This document shows positions 33,984 to 42,981 of a DNA stretch of 64,000 nt, piece by piece. The stretch comes from Pseudomonas sp. MM213. Its GTDB lineage: Bacteria; Pseudomonadota; Gammaproteobacteria; Pseudomonadales; Pseudomonadaceae. Numbering within the stretch: the first letter of the stretch is position 1; each line of letters opens with the position of its first letter. Under the pieces are notes generated by a model. It did no database searches and had not been told where the DNA came from. It was given only the letters and a program-made list of their open reading frames with translations. The stretch is taken from NCBI RefSeq assembly GCF_020423045.1, contig NZ_CP081943.1, forward strand, positions 372,001 to 436,000. Reading direction: 5' to 3'. The position numbers and the translations under genes were made by a program.

Positions 33984-34160
33984 ATCACCCTCGCTACCAA
34001 ACGAGGGGTGGTGGCCATACGCAGGTTGGTAGACCGGGCACAAGGAAACCGGCGCGCCCGAAGGCGCCCTGTGCATGACCACCATAAATGCGAGACCAGA
34101 AGCCTCAAATGGCGATGCAATGCACCTTATGCAGCTCGGGCTACCAAACCCGATCACTGA
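33984..34160 (-). ncRNA. Candidate C4-type antisense RNA/Ash-like element
   Basis: This segment resembles by memory the phage P1/P4 C4 antisense RNA family and the overlapping Ash/Icd-like reading frames. It contains a CACCCTCG/CGAGGGGTG stem (33986-34010), the blocks GGTTGGTAGACCGGGCAC and AAGGAAACC, a GCGCC-CGAA-GGCGC tetraloop stem nested in GCACAAGG/CCTGTGC, and TGCATGACCACCATAAATGC. A minus-strand frame (33963-34157) and a 59-codon plus-strand frame (34075-34254) run through it, neither of which I would call a gene. An Rfam C4 model search would decide; the strand is uncertain. Confidence 0.4.
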
Positions 34161-34510
34161 TTTTCAGCGACCGGAAAACGATAAAGCCCAAGATCAAGGC
34201 GCACAAGCCGGCGGATTCTGGCGCAAGCGTAGGCAATGGCGCAAGGCGTTGTAGCCTGCGCGAAGTAACACGAAGTGTTTTTAAACACGCGTGGTTAAAC
34301 ATGAGCAAGCACTGCTGAAAATCGCGGAAGCGCCAGACTGTGCTCGTGGCAGTTTGCAAAGGCAAAACCACTGAATGTGTGTTTGCCGAACGGTTACGAC
34401 GTGTATCGATTGATGGATCCAACAGGGGATCGTCACGTCAACACCCAATACCGGGCAAATGCCTGACCGTGGGCTATAACCAATGGGGGGAATCGCCGGG
34501 AAGTACGCCC

Positions 34511-35959
34511 ATGAACATGCCCACACAATCGCTCCAGTCCGAAGAGGGCGATGTGCGCTTGAGCTCGCGAAAGCAACCGTTCAATCTGCTGCGCTGGTTT
34601 TCCCTCATCAGCATGGCGGTGATTGGTACGGTGGCGGTGGCGCTGGGGGCTGTGTCCACGCGATTTGTGATTACCGAGAGCGTGCAGCGCGATGCATTGC
34701 TGACCTCGCAGTTCATTCAGACGATTGCCTTGACCGAGGTGCGCCACGTATCAATTCCCAATGTGCGCAGCATGGGCGAGCTGCTGGACCCGCGCAAGGA
34801 CAAGGATTTCCCCGATGTAGACCCGATGGCCCGCGCCAACGCCCGGGGCGAATTTCTCGATCACATCGAGCACTTGCCTGACGTGATCCTTGCCAACATC
34901 TACGCCCCCGACCGCATGGTGATCTGGTCGACCAACCCGGCATTGATGGGCACCACGATCCATGCCGACGAAGACCTTGAGCGCGCATTCGCCTCCAGGA
35001 CGCCGGTGTCGACCAGTTATCACGACGTCGACAAGACACGCATGGAGCAAAAGTTCGTCTCGCCGCCGGAATTCATCTTCATCGAAAACTACATTCCGCT
35101 GTTCGATGCCGATGGCGGGCACGTCACGGCGATGGTCGAGATCTACAAGGAACCCGAAGACCTGATCAGCCGCATGGAGCGCGGTCTGGTGTTGATCTGG
35201 CTGGCCACCGCACTGGGCGGCGGGCTGATTTATCTGGGGCTGTACTGGATCGTGCGGCGTGCGGCGATCCTGTTGGCGGCGCAGCAAAAACAATTGATCA
35301 CCAACGAAACCTTTGTCGCCCTGGGTGAGATGTCATCGGCGGTGGCCCACAGTTTGCGTAACCCGTTGGCGACCATTCGCTCCAGTGCCGAACTGGCGCT
35401 GGAGTTCGACAATGGCCCGGCGCACCAAAACATCAACGACATCATCGGTCAGGTCGATCGCATGTCGACGTGGGTCAGGGAATTGCTGCAATCCTTGCGC
35501 CCGCTCACCGATGAACCGGAACCGGTGAACCTGGTGGCGGCGGTGCACGACAGCCTCATGGCCTTCGAGCAGCAGATCGCCAAGGCCTGCGTTCATGTGG
35601 TGTTCGAGCCGAAGGACACGCCCATGGTCCTGAGCCAGCAGATGCAGTTGACGCAGATACTCAACCGTCTGCTGGCCAACGCGCTGGAGGCCATGGACCA
35701 GGGCGGCACGCTCACCGTCATTTTGGAGCCGACGGATGCCCGAGACGTCAGCGTGGTGGTGAGCGATACCGGCAGAGGCATGAACGAGGAACAGCGCAGC
35801 ATGGCTTTCCGGCCGTTTTTCACCACCAAACAAGGCGGGCTCGGCGTCGGGCTCGTACTGGTCAAGCGGATTATGGAGCGCTGCGGCGGTACGGTGAGCC
35901 TGGACAGTCGCGAGGGCGAGGGCACAAGTGTTCGCCTGTCGTTCCAACGCAGTCCCTGA
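34511..35959 (+). CDS. mnxS1: Sensor histidine kinase MnxS1
   Basis: 482 residues: membrane helix 1 (about 30-50), a periplasmic sensor region of about 170 residues, membrane helix 2 (about 225-247), then a HisKA domain with the phospho-acceptor in SSAVAHSLRNPLATIRSS (His near 280) and an HATPase with N box NRLLANALEAM, G boxes SDTGRGM and GGLGVGLVLVKRIM. It is a clear paralogue of the kinase at 40089. The order kinase, oxidase, SCO, kinase, sigma54 regulator matches my recollection of the P. putida GB-1 locus required for Mn(II) oxidation. The ATG at 34511 (GGGAAG upstream) is preferred to the long reading from 34340. Confidence 0.85.
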   Translation: MNMPTQSLQSEEGDVRLSSRKQPFNLLRWFSLISMAVIGTVAVALGAVSTRFVITESVQRDALLTSQFIQTIALTEVRHVSIPNVRSMGELLDPRKDKDFPDVDPMARANARGEFLDHIEHLPDVILANIYAPDRMVIWSTNPALMGTTIHADEDLERAFASRTPVSTSYHDVDKTRMEQKFVSPPEFIFIENYIPLFDADGGHVTAMVEIYKEPEDLISRMERGLVLIWLATALGGGLIYLGLYWIVRRAAILLAAQQKQLITNETFVALGEMSSAVAHSLRNPLATIRSSAELALEFDNGPAHQNINDIIGQVDRMSTWVRELLQSLRPLTDEPEPVNLVAAVHDSLMAFEQQIAKACVHVVFEPKDTPMVLSQQMQLTQILNRLLANALEAMDQGGTLTVILEPTDARDVSVVVSDTGRGMNEEQRSMAFRPFFTTKQGGLGVGLVLVKRIMERCGGTVSLDSREGEGTSVRLSFQRSP

Positions 35960-35962
35960 AAT

Positions 35963-36000
35963 GGGGACGAACTTTCCCCGGTTGCGGGTGTCATTCCCCA
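35963..36000. promoter_or_regulatory. Candidate MnxR sites upstream of the second oxidase gene
   Basis: GGGGA-N7-TCCCC at 35963-35979 and ATTCCCCA at 35993-36000 (TGGGGAAT on the other strand) lie 85-120 bp upstream of the sigma54 promoter at 36086. The same TGGGGAAT word occurs at 4646 before mnxG. Confidence 0.35.
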
Positions 36001-36085
36001 GTCGTTTTTCAGGGCATGGCAAATTGATGTTGATAAGCCATTGTTTTAACGAGCATTAGTGCGTTTGTATAGGCTGTAGCAAGTC

Positions 36086-36101
36086 TGGCGAGCTCCTTGC
36101 A
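36086..36101 (+). promoter_or_regulatory. Sigma54 promoter of the second multicopper oxidase operon
   Basis: TGGCGAGCTCCTTGCA has TGGC and TTGCA with exact -24/-12 spacing, about 42 bp before the gene start. Confidence 0.65.
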
Positions 36102-36142
36102 AAACCCCCATTACCCCCTTCACGACTTCGAGGCGGCTGGTG

Positions 36143-38950
36143 ATGGACAGAAAAGCGCTGCACCCCTGCAAATGGTTTGGTCTCCTGACGCCCCTTAGCG
36201 TTTTTGTGGCCATGACGCTCGGCACAACGAGCCTGCGCGCCAGCCCGATCGACGACGAGGGGCAGCCGCCACCTTCCGACCCTTCGGCGTATTACGACGA
36301 GCCGGCTGACAAGGCAGGTGCCTTGAACGCCATTTTGACCATGCCCCCCGCCAACCTGGATGCCTTCGACTTGCCGGCTGGCGTCAAAGGCACCCGAGAG
36401 ACCCCGCTCAAGGAAAACGTCCTTCCGCCGGCGATACAGACCAGCTTCAATTACCCTACCAACGGCAAACCCAGCCCGTTGTACGGTGCTCTGCCGTTCA
36501 CCCAGCAACTGGTGCTGTTCGAAGAGTTCGGTCCGGAAAAACTCGACCCCACCACCCCGGCGGCACAGTTGCCGTTTCCACCGGCCGCCATCGGCCCGCT
36601 GCCGCAACAGGATCCCACCAGCGTCGCTCGCAGCGCTCCGCCGAGTGCGGCGCTCGACGCTTTCATGCGGCAACCCGGACTGACCCCGTTTCCCAGCCAT
36701 TATTCCAACGTGGTCGACCGCAACCCTTGGCAGAAGCAGATCGAATTTTTCCTCAACCGGCGTATCGGTTCGTCGGCTGAAGGCCGTCCACCAGGAAAAG
36801 GCTGGTCGCACCAGCGCTGGAACGAGTTTTACCCGCAGATCGCCTACAAGACTGTGCAATCCGGCGCACGGGTGAATACCGGGTTGCGTGACAGTCGTCA
36901 GATGCACCGCTATGCCATGGGCGAGTTTGGCCCCGGTGGCCTCTATTACAATGTGGCTGGCCTGCCGACGACCGTAGGCACCGCCAAAGGCGTCGATGCG
37001 CGTTTTCACCCGAAAATGCCGGTGCAGAACCACAAATCGGTCTGGACCTTCGACGGCACCTTGCCACCGAAATTGCTCATGGTGCGTTACGGACAACCCG
37101 TGCTGATGCGCCATTACAACGCCTTGCCGATCGACCCGTCGGCGAACATGGGTTTTGGTCTGCACACCCTCAGCACCCACGAACACAATGGTCACCAACC
37201 GGCGGAAAGCGACGGTTATGCCAACGCATTTTTCTTCCCCGGGCAATTCTACGACTATCGCTGGCCGATCCAGTTGGCTGGCTACGACAGCATCAACACC
37301 ACGGCTACAGACCCGCGTGCAGCTTTTCCGTGCTCGCCGGGCGAAACCCTGTGGACCAACGACCTCATCCCCAGCCGCAAGACCTGCGACAACGGCACGA
37401 TCAAGATCCGTGGCGACTGGCGCGAAACCATGAGCACCCACTGGTTTCACGACCACATGCTCGATTTCACCGCGCAGAACGTCTACAAGGGCAACGCGGC
37501 GATGATGAACTACTACAGCGCCCTGGACCGTGGCAATGAAGCGGTGAATGACGGCGTCAACCTGCGTTTACCCAGTGGCAACGCCTTGCCTTGGGGCAAC
37601 CGCGACTACGACGTCAACCTGCTGTTTGCCGATAAAGCGTGGGACAAGAACGGTCAACTGTGGTTTAACCCGTTCAATACCGACGGCTTCCTCGGTGATC
37701 AGGTGCTGGTCAACTGGCAGTGGAAACCGGTCCTGGATGTGCGCGCCCGCAGCTATCGGTTCCGCATGCTCAATGGCTCGGTGTCGCGCTACTTCAAACT
37801 GGCGCTGGTGCGCGAAATCAAGGGCACCGGCGGCGAGTTCCCAGGGCCTGTCGGGTCAGGCTTGTCGTACGCCCGTGTGCCGTTCCACATGATTGCCAAC
37901 GACGGCAACATCATGGAACACGCCGTGCCATTCGACGGCACCATGGACCTGGATGCCGACGGCGATACTCAAAATCACAACGCGATCCTGCCAACCATGG
38001 GTATCGCCGAGCGTTTCGACATCGTCGTCAACTTCTCGAAAAACGGGGTCAAGGCGGGCGACAAGCTGTTCTTCGTCAACCTGCTGGTGCACGAAGACGG
38101 CAAGGGCCCGGAAGAACCCGTCGCCCTGGCTGACGTGCTGTCCGAGAAGTACAAGGCCGTCATCAGGCAATCCAGCAAGGGGCCGAAGTGGGAGGACGGT
38201 GATCCGGCGATAGGCAAAGTGTTGCAATTCAACGTCAAGGCCTACACCGGTCAGGACCTGGCCATGGACCCGGCGGCCTATGAACCGGCCAAACCGGGCA
38301 AGGCTGAAGGCCTGGTGATGATCCCGCTGAAAATTCACCGCGATAATGTGGCCGACAAGGCGCTGCTGGCCAAGGCCCGTCATCGCACCTTCACCTTCGG
38401 TCGTTCCGACGGCACCGATTCGGCGCCCTGGACAATCAAGACCGACGGCGGTTTCGGTTTCAGAATGGACCCTCGTCGGCTGAACGTCTCGACCAAACTG
38501 GCCTCTGGCCCGACCGATGCCGGCGTCACGGGCTTCGGTACGCTGGAAGTGTGGAACATCAAGCTCGGCGGCGAGGGCTGGAGCCACCCGGTTCACGTGC
38601 ACTTCGAGGAGGGGATCATCCTCAGTCGCGGCGGCAAGCTACCACCGGAATGGGAAAAATGGGCACGTAAGGACGTGTACCGCATCGGTCCGGAAAAGGA
38701 CGGCCTGGACAGCGTCGAGATTGCGATCCACTTCCGCGAATTCGCCGGGACGTACATGGAGCACTGCCACAACACTCAACATGAGGACAACTCCATGCTG
38801 TTGCGTTGGGACGTTGAGAAACCGGGGCAACTGCAATTGATGCCGGTTCCGCTGCCGAGCTGGGATGGTGTGCGCTACGTGAACTCTGCTGCACTGCCAA
38901 CCTTCCGCACCGGCGATGGCTACGGCCCACAAGTGGTGATCAAGCCATGA
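36143..38950 (+). CDS. Second multicopper oxidase
   Basis: About 935 residues with a signal peptide (about 1-33). All four copper-binding blocks are present: HEHNGH (near 345), STHWFHDH (near 431), HPVHVHFEEG (near 816) and the type 1 block MEHCHNTQHEDNSM (near 872). It is longer than laccases because of an N-terminal region of some 200 residues rich in Pro and inserts between blocks. Placed between mnxS1 and mnxS2 and behind a sigma54 promoter, it is likely a Mn(II) or metal oxidase. P. putida GB-1 has a second Mn oxidase, McoA; I cannot say whether this is its orthologue, so no symbol is given. A GTG at 36140 is an alternative start; GAGG precedes both. Confidence 0.88.
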   Translation: MDRKALHPCKWFGLLTPLSVFVAMTLGTTSLRASPIDDEGQPPPSDPSAYYDEPADKAGALNAILTMPPANLDAFDLPAGVKGTRETPLKENVLPPAIQTSFNYPTNGKPSPLYGALPFTQQLVLFEEFGPEKLDPTTPAAQLPFPPAAIGPLPQQDPTSVARSAPPSAALDAFMRQPGLTPFPSHYSNVVDRNPWQKQIEFFLNRRIGSSAEGRPPGKGWSHQRWNEFYPQIAYKTVQSGARVNTGLRDSRQMHRYAMGEFGPGGLYYNVAGLPTTVGTAKGVDARFHPKMPVQNHKSVWTFDGTLPPKLLMVRYGQPVLMRHYNALPIDPSANMGFGLHTLSTHEHNGHQPAESDGYANAFFFPGQFYDYRWPIQLAGYDSINTTATDPRAAFPCSPGETLWTNDLIPSRKTCDNGTIKIRGDWRETMSTHWFHDHMLDFTAQNVYKGNAAMMNYYSALDRGNEAVNDGVNLRLPSGNALPWGNRDYDVNLLFADKAWDKNGQLWFNPFNTDGFLGDQVLVNWQWKPVLDVRARSYRFRMLNGSVSRYFKLALVREIKGTGGEFPGPVGSGLSYARVPFHMIANDGNIMEHAVPFDGTMDLDADGDTQNHNAILPTMGIAERFDIVVNFSKNGVKAGDKLFFVNLLVHEDGKGPEEPVALADVLSEKYKAVIRQSSKGPKWEDGDPAIGKVLQFNVKAYTGQDLAMDPAAYEPAKPGKAEGLVMIPLKIHRDNVADKALLAKARHRTFTFGRSDGTDSAPWTIKTDGGFGFRMDPRRLNVSTKLASGPTDAGVTGFGTLEVWNIKLGGEGWSHPVHVHFEEGIILSRGGKLPPEWEKWARKDVYRIGPEKDGLDSVEIAIHFREFAGTYMEHCHNTQHEDNSMLLRWDVEKPGQLQLMPVPLPSWDGVRYVNSAALPTFRTGDGYGPQVVIKP

Positions 38951-38967
38951 TCCGCAGGGGAGCCGAC

Positions 38968-39984
38968 ATGACACTGCACACGCCGCGCTCCCGCGCACTG
39001 GGCATGCACCTGATTCTGGTACTGGTGACGTTTTTGCTGGCCAGCCAGGTGCTGCTCGCTCATGAAGGCGCACTGTCGCCGTCGCCGACGGAATCGGCGA
39101 CACCCTGGGGGCGCGATTACTTTCCCAACACCTTGCTGACCGACCAGGACGGTCGGCAGGTGCGTTTTTTCGATGACATGATCAAAGGCAAAGTGGTGGT
39201 GATCAACTTCATCTTCACCACGTGCAGCGATTCCTGCCCGCTGGAAACCGCGCGCCTGCGCCAGGTGCAGCAGTTGTTGGGGCCCCGGGTCGGCCAGGAT
39301 ATTTTTTTCTACTCGATCAGCATCGATCCTTTGAGCGATACACCCGAGGTGCTCAAGGCCTACGCGCAGCGCTTCAAAGTCGGGCCGGGCTGGCAGTTCC
39401 TCACCGGGGAGTTCGAGGCCGTCACCGACCTGCGCAAAAAGCTCGGGCTGTTTATCGAGGGCGTCGACAACGGTCGCAGCAAGGACCACAACCTGAGCCT
39501 GATCGTCGGCAACCAGGGCACCGGTCGCTGGATGAAAGCCTCACCGTTCGAGAACCCATGGATCCTCGCCGATCAGTTGGCCAATACCTTGCAGAACTGG
39601 AAGCAACCCAGTGTTGAAGAAAATTATGCCGATGCGCCCGAGATCCGCCCGCCGAGCAACGGCGAAGAGTTGTTTCGCACCCGTTGCGCCTCGTGCCACA
39701 GCCTCGGGCCGCAAGACGGGCAGGGCATCGGCATGCGCGCCATCGGCCCGGACCTGATCGGCGTAACCCGCGTGCGCGATCCCGCCTGGCTCAATCGCTG
39801 GATCCGAGAACCGGATCGCATGCTGGCCGAAAAAGACCCGATTGCGCTGGAACTGTTTCAACGCTTCGACAAAATCCCGATGCCAAACCTGCGCCTTGAT
39901 GAGAAAGCGGCGCAGTCCATCATTGATTTTTTGCAGGAGGAAACCGATCGTCAGCAATCGTTGCAAGCGGCGCAGGTGCCATAG
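38968..39984 (+). CDS. SCO1/SenC copper chaperone fused to cytochrome c
   Basis: 338 residues with a signal peptide ending near LLA-HEG (about 32). The SCO domain (40-205) has CxxxC in FTTCSDSCPLE (near 83-91) and the distal histidine in KDHNLSLIVGN. The C-terminal domain (about 225-325) is a class I cytochrome c with heme site CASCHSLG (near 240) and Met ligand candidate PMPNL. The ATG at 38968 follows AGGGGAG; an ATG at 38947 overlapping the oxidase stop (ATGA) is also possible. It probably loads copper into the oxidase and relays electrons. Confidence 0.88.
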   Translation: MTLHTPRSRALGMHLILVLVTFLLASQVLLAHEGALSPSPTESATPWGRDYFPNTLLTDQDGRQVRFFDDMIKGKVVVINFIFTTCSDSCPLETARLRQVQQLLGPRVGQDIFFYSISIDPLSDTPEVLKAYAQRFKVGPGWQFLTGEFEAVTDLRKKLGLFIEGVDNGRSKDHNLSLIVGNQGTGRWMKASPFENPWILADQLANTLQNWKQPSVEENYADAPEIRPPSNGEELFRTRCASCHSLGPQDGQGIGMRAIGPDLIGVTRVRDPAWLNRWIREPDRMLAEKDPIALELFQRFDKIPMPNLRLDEKAAQSIIDFLQEETDRQQSLQAAQVP

Positions 39985-40088
39985 CGGCGAATTACTATCA
40001 TTGAACCGCCGACTCGATCAATGACACCTACACTGATGCGAAACGCCACTGAATAGGCTTCAAGCCAGTACCGAATTCAGGACCCACC

Positions 40089-41585
40089 ATGCAGATACTC
40101 GAACAACAAAAAGTACCTGCTCCGTCGAACCTTCCGGCGGGGGAATGCACGAGCTGGCGTGGCGAATTCAATCTGCTGCGCTGGTTTTCCTTTGCCAGTT
40201 TTTTGATCATTGCCGCCGTGGCGGCGGGGCTGGGGTACATCTCCACCCGTTTCGTGGTGGAGGAGAGCATCGAACGCGATTCCATGCTGACCGCGCAATT
40301 TATCCAGGCCATCGGTGCTGCCGAAATCCGCCACGCATCGATTTCCCCGGAAAGAACCATGGGCGAAATGCTCGATTCTCGCCTGGATAACGCCCATCCC
40401 GACGTGAACCCGGGCGCACGTGCTGCGGCGCGCATCGAGTTTCTCGATCATGTGGCAAACCTGCCGGACCTGCTGTTGGCCACGGTGTATGCCCAGGATC
40501 GCACCGTGGTCTGGTCGACCAACCCGGAGCTGATCGGCGTACGCATCGAAGACGACGATGAACTGGACGAATCTTTCGAAATGAAGGAGCCCGTTTCCAC
40601 CAGCTACCACGAAGTCGATGAAGAACGTCCCGAACAAAAACTGTTGCACGAGCCCCAGTACCTGTTCGTTGAAAACTACATCCCGATGTTCAACGCCGAC
40701 AAAAGCAAAGTCATCGCCATGGTCGAGGTCTACAAGGAGCCTACTGATCTGGTTGAACGTATCCAGCGCGGTTTCAAGGCCATCTGGCTGGCCACCGTGC
40801 TCGGTGGTGCCGCCATCTACTTGGGGCTGTTCTGGATTGTGCGGCGTGCGGCGAAGCTGATCGAGAGTCAGCAGAAACAGCTGATCGCCAACGAAACCTT
40901 CGTCGCGCTGGGGGAAATGTCTTCGGCCGTGGCCCACAGTTTGCGCAACCCGCTGGCGAACATTCGCTCCAGCGCCGAACTGGCCCAGGAAATCGCCAGT
41001 CAGAGCGCGCAGAAGAACATCGGCGACATCATCAACCAGGTCGATCGCATGTCGCGCTGGGTTCGCGAGTTGCTGGTGTCGTTGCGGCCGGTGAATGACG
41101 ACTACGAAACCGTGGACCTGGTGCTGGCCATCGACGACACCCTGAGTGCCTTTGACGCGCTGATCAAGCGCTCCGGTGTCGAAGTCCGGTTCACGCCGCA
41201 GGTTTGCCCACCGGTCGTCAGCCAACAGGTGCTGCTCACGCAAATTCTCAATAGCCTGTTCGCCAATGCCCTGGAAGCCATGCCCAAGGGCGGCGTGCTG
41301 AGCATCGATATCGAGTCGCCGCAGTCCGGACTCTTGCGCATGACCCTGAGCGACACCGGCAAGGGCATGACCAAACAGCAGCAACAAATGGTTTTCAAAC
41401 CGTTTTTCACCACCAAACAAGGCGGGTTGGGTGTGGGCCTGGCCCTGGTCAAAAGAATAATGGAGCGTTTTGAAGGTTCGGTCGAACTGACCAGCCAGGA
41501 GCAGGAAGGAACCCGCGTTTGTCTGAACTTCAAAGTGGCAACGGGAGGGGAATATGGGGTACAGCATTCTGCTGGTCGAGGATGA
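40089..41585 (+). CDS. mnxS2: Sensor histidine kinase MnxS2
   Basis: 498 residues, same layout as MnxS1: membrane helices near 32-52 and 233-255 bracketing a periplasmic sensor region (HASISPERTMGEML, VWSTNPELIGV, LFVENYIPMF), HisKA with SSAVAHSLRNPLANIRSS (His near 283), and HATPase with NSLFANALEAM, SDTGKGM, PFFTTKQGGLGVGL. The shared sensor motifs with MnxS1 (VWSTNP, ENYIP.F, VE.YKEP) suggest related ligands. Its 3' end overlaps mnxR by 32 bases, so the pair is co-translated. Confidence 0.87.
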   Translation: MQILEQQKVPAPSNLPAGECTSWRGEFNLLRWFSFASFLIIAAVAAGLGYISTRFVVEESIERDSMLTAQFIQAIGAAEIRHASISPERTMGEMLDSRLDNAHPDVNPGARAAARIEFLDHVANLPDLLLATVYAQDRTVVWSTNPELIGVRIEDDDELDESFEMKEPVSTSYHEVDEERPEQKLLHEPQYLFVENYIPMFNADKSKVIAMVEVYKEPTDLVERIQRGFKAIWLATVLGGAAIYLGLFWIVRRAAKLIESQQKQLIANETFVALGEMSSAVAHSLRNPLANIRSSAELAQEIASQSAQKNIGDIINQVDRMSRWVRELLVSLRPVNDDYETVDLVLAIDDTLSAFDALIKRSGVEVRFTPQVCPPVVSQQVLLTQILNSLFANALEAMPKGGVLSIDIESPQSGLLRMTLSDTGKGMTKQQQQMVFKPFFTTKQGGLGVGLALVKRIMERFEGSVELTSQEQEGTRVCLNFKVATGGEYGVQHSAGRG

Positions 41586-42981
41586 CGAAATCCTCGCCGG
41601 GAATCTTCAGACCTACCTGGAACGCAAAGACTTCGAGGTGACGGTCTGCCACTCGGCTGAAGATGCGCTGAAGCAAATGAACACGTTTGCCCCGGACGTC
41701 GTACTGACCGACAACTCGTTGCCGGGCATGAGCGGTCACGATCTGATCCAGAAGCTGCGTATCAGCGCGCCGGACCTGAAAGTGATCATGATGACCGGCT
41801 ACGGCAATGTCGAAGACGCCGTGGTGGCGATGAAAGAAGGCGCGTTCCATTACGTCACCAAACCGGTGGCGCTGCCGGAACTCAAGCTGTTGCTGGACAA
41901 GGCCCTGGCCACCGAGCGGATGGAGCGCACGCTGTCGTTCTATCAGGAACGCGAAGCGCAGAAGTCGGGGGTGCAGGCGTTGATCGGCGAATCGGGGCCC
42001 ATGGTCTTTCTGAAAAACACCATCGGCCAGTTGCTCGACGCCGAGCGCCGGATGGCCAACGCCGATTTGCCGCCGGTGCTGGTGGAAGGCGAGACGGGCA
42101 CCGGCAAGGAACTGGTGGCCCGCGCGCTGCATTTCGATGGCCCGCGCAGCAAGGGCCCGTTCATTGAATTCAACTGCGCGTCGATTCCCTCCAATCTGGT
42201 GGAGTCGGAGCTGTTCGGCCACGAGAAGGGGGCATTCACCGACGCCAAGGACCGTCGCGTCGGCCTTGTGGAAGCGGCGGATGGCGGCACCTTGTTTCTC
42301 GATGAAGTCGGGGAAATGGACCTGCTGCTGCAAGCCAAACTGCTGAAGCTGCTGGAAGACCGGACCATTCGCCGGGTCGGTTCGGTGAAGGAGCGCAAGG
42401 TTGATTTGCGGGTGATCAGCGCAACCAATTGCAACCTCGAACAAATGGTCCAGCAGGGCAAGTTCCGCCGCGACCTGTTCTTCCGTTTGCGCATCATTTC
42501 GATCAAGGTGCCGCGCCTTTATACCCGTGGCGAAGACGTCCTGTTGCTGGCCCGGCACTTCCTCGCCATCCACGGCAAACGCTATGGCAAACCGAACCTG
42601 CATTTCAGCGAACAGGCCGAAGAATTGCTCATGAGCTACAGCTGGCCGGGCAACGTGCGCGAGTTGCGCAACATGCTCGAACAAACCGTGCTGCTGGCCC
42701 AGTACGACACCATCGCCGCGCACCAGTTGAACGTCTGCCTGAGCCTGGTGGACGAGCCGGTGGCGATGCCCGAGGCGCCCCATAATGAAGTGCGCCCGGC
42801 GTACAACGGCAACGAGTCGATGAACCTGCCGGAGGTCGAGCGCGACATGGTGCGCAAGATGCTCGACAAGACCGACTGGAACGTCACCAAGTCCGCACGG
42901 CTGCTGGGTTTGAGCCGCGACATGCTGCGTTACCGGATCGAAAAACTCGGCCTCGCCCGCCCGGACAAGCGTCAGTGGTAG
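41554..42981 (+). CDS. mnxR: Sigma54-dependent response regulator MnxR
   Basis: 475 residues in NtrC layout: receiver (1-120; acidic ED/D 9-11, phospho-acceptor Asp53 in DVVLTDNSLPGMSG), AAA+ domain (about 145-380) with Walker A GETGTGKE, the sigma54 contact loop as GAFTDA instead of GAFTGA, Walker B GGTLFLDEVGEM and the R-finger region FRRDLFFRL, and a C-terminal Fis-type helix-turn-helix (NVTKSARLLGLSRDMLRYRI). It should activate sigma54 promoters on phosphorylation by MnxS1/MnxS2. Four good sigma54 promoters lie in this window before oxidase, curlin and lytic genes. Confidence 0.92.
   Translation: MGYSILLVEDDEILAGNLQTYLERKDFEVTVCHSAEDALKQMNTFAPDVVLTDNSLPGMSGHDLIQKLRISAPDLKVIMMTGYGNVEDAVVAMKEGAFHYVTKPVALPELKLLLDKALATERMERTLSFYQEREAQKSGVQALIGESGPMVFLKNTIGQLLDAERRMANADLPPVLVEGETGTGKELVARALHFDGPRSKGPFIEFNCASIPSNLVESELFGHEKGAFTDAKDRRVGLVEAADGGTLFLDEVGEMDLLLQAKLLKLLEDRTIRRVGSVKERKVDLRVISATNCNLEQMVQQGKFRRDLFFRLRIISIKVPRLYTRGEDVLLLARHFLAIHGKRYGKPNLHFSEQAEELLMSYSWPGNVRELRNMLEQTVLLAQYDTIAAHQLNVCLSLVDEPVAMPEAPHNEVRPAYNGNESMNLPEVERDMVRKMLDKTDWNVTKSARLLGLSRDMLRYRIEKLGLARPDKRQW

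Noticed and set aside
34075..34254. 59-codon frame starting MTTINARPEASNGD
   Set aside because: It lies in the C4-like RNA segment and lacks a convincing ribosome site; RNA explanation preferred.
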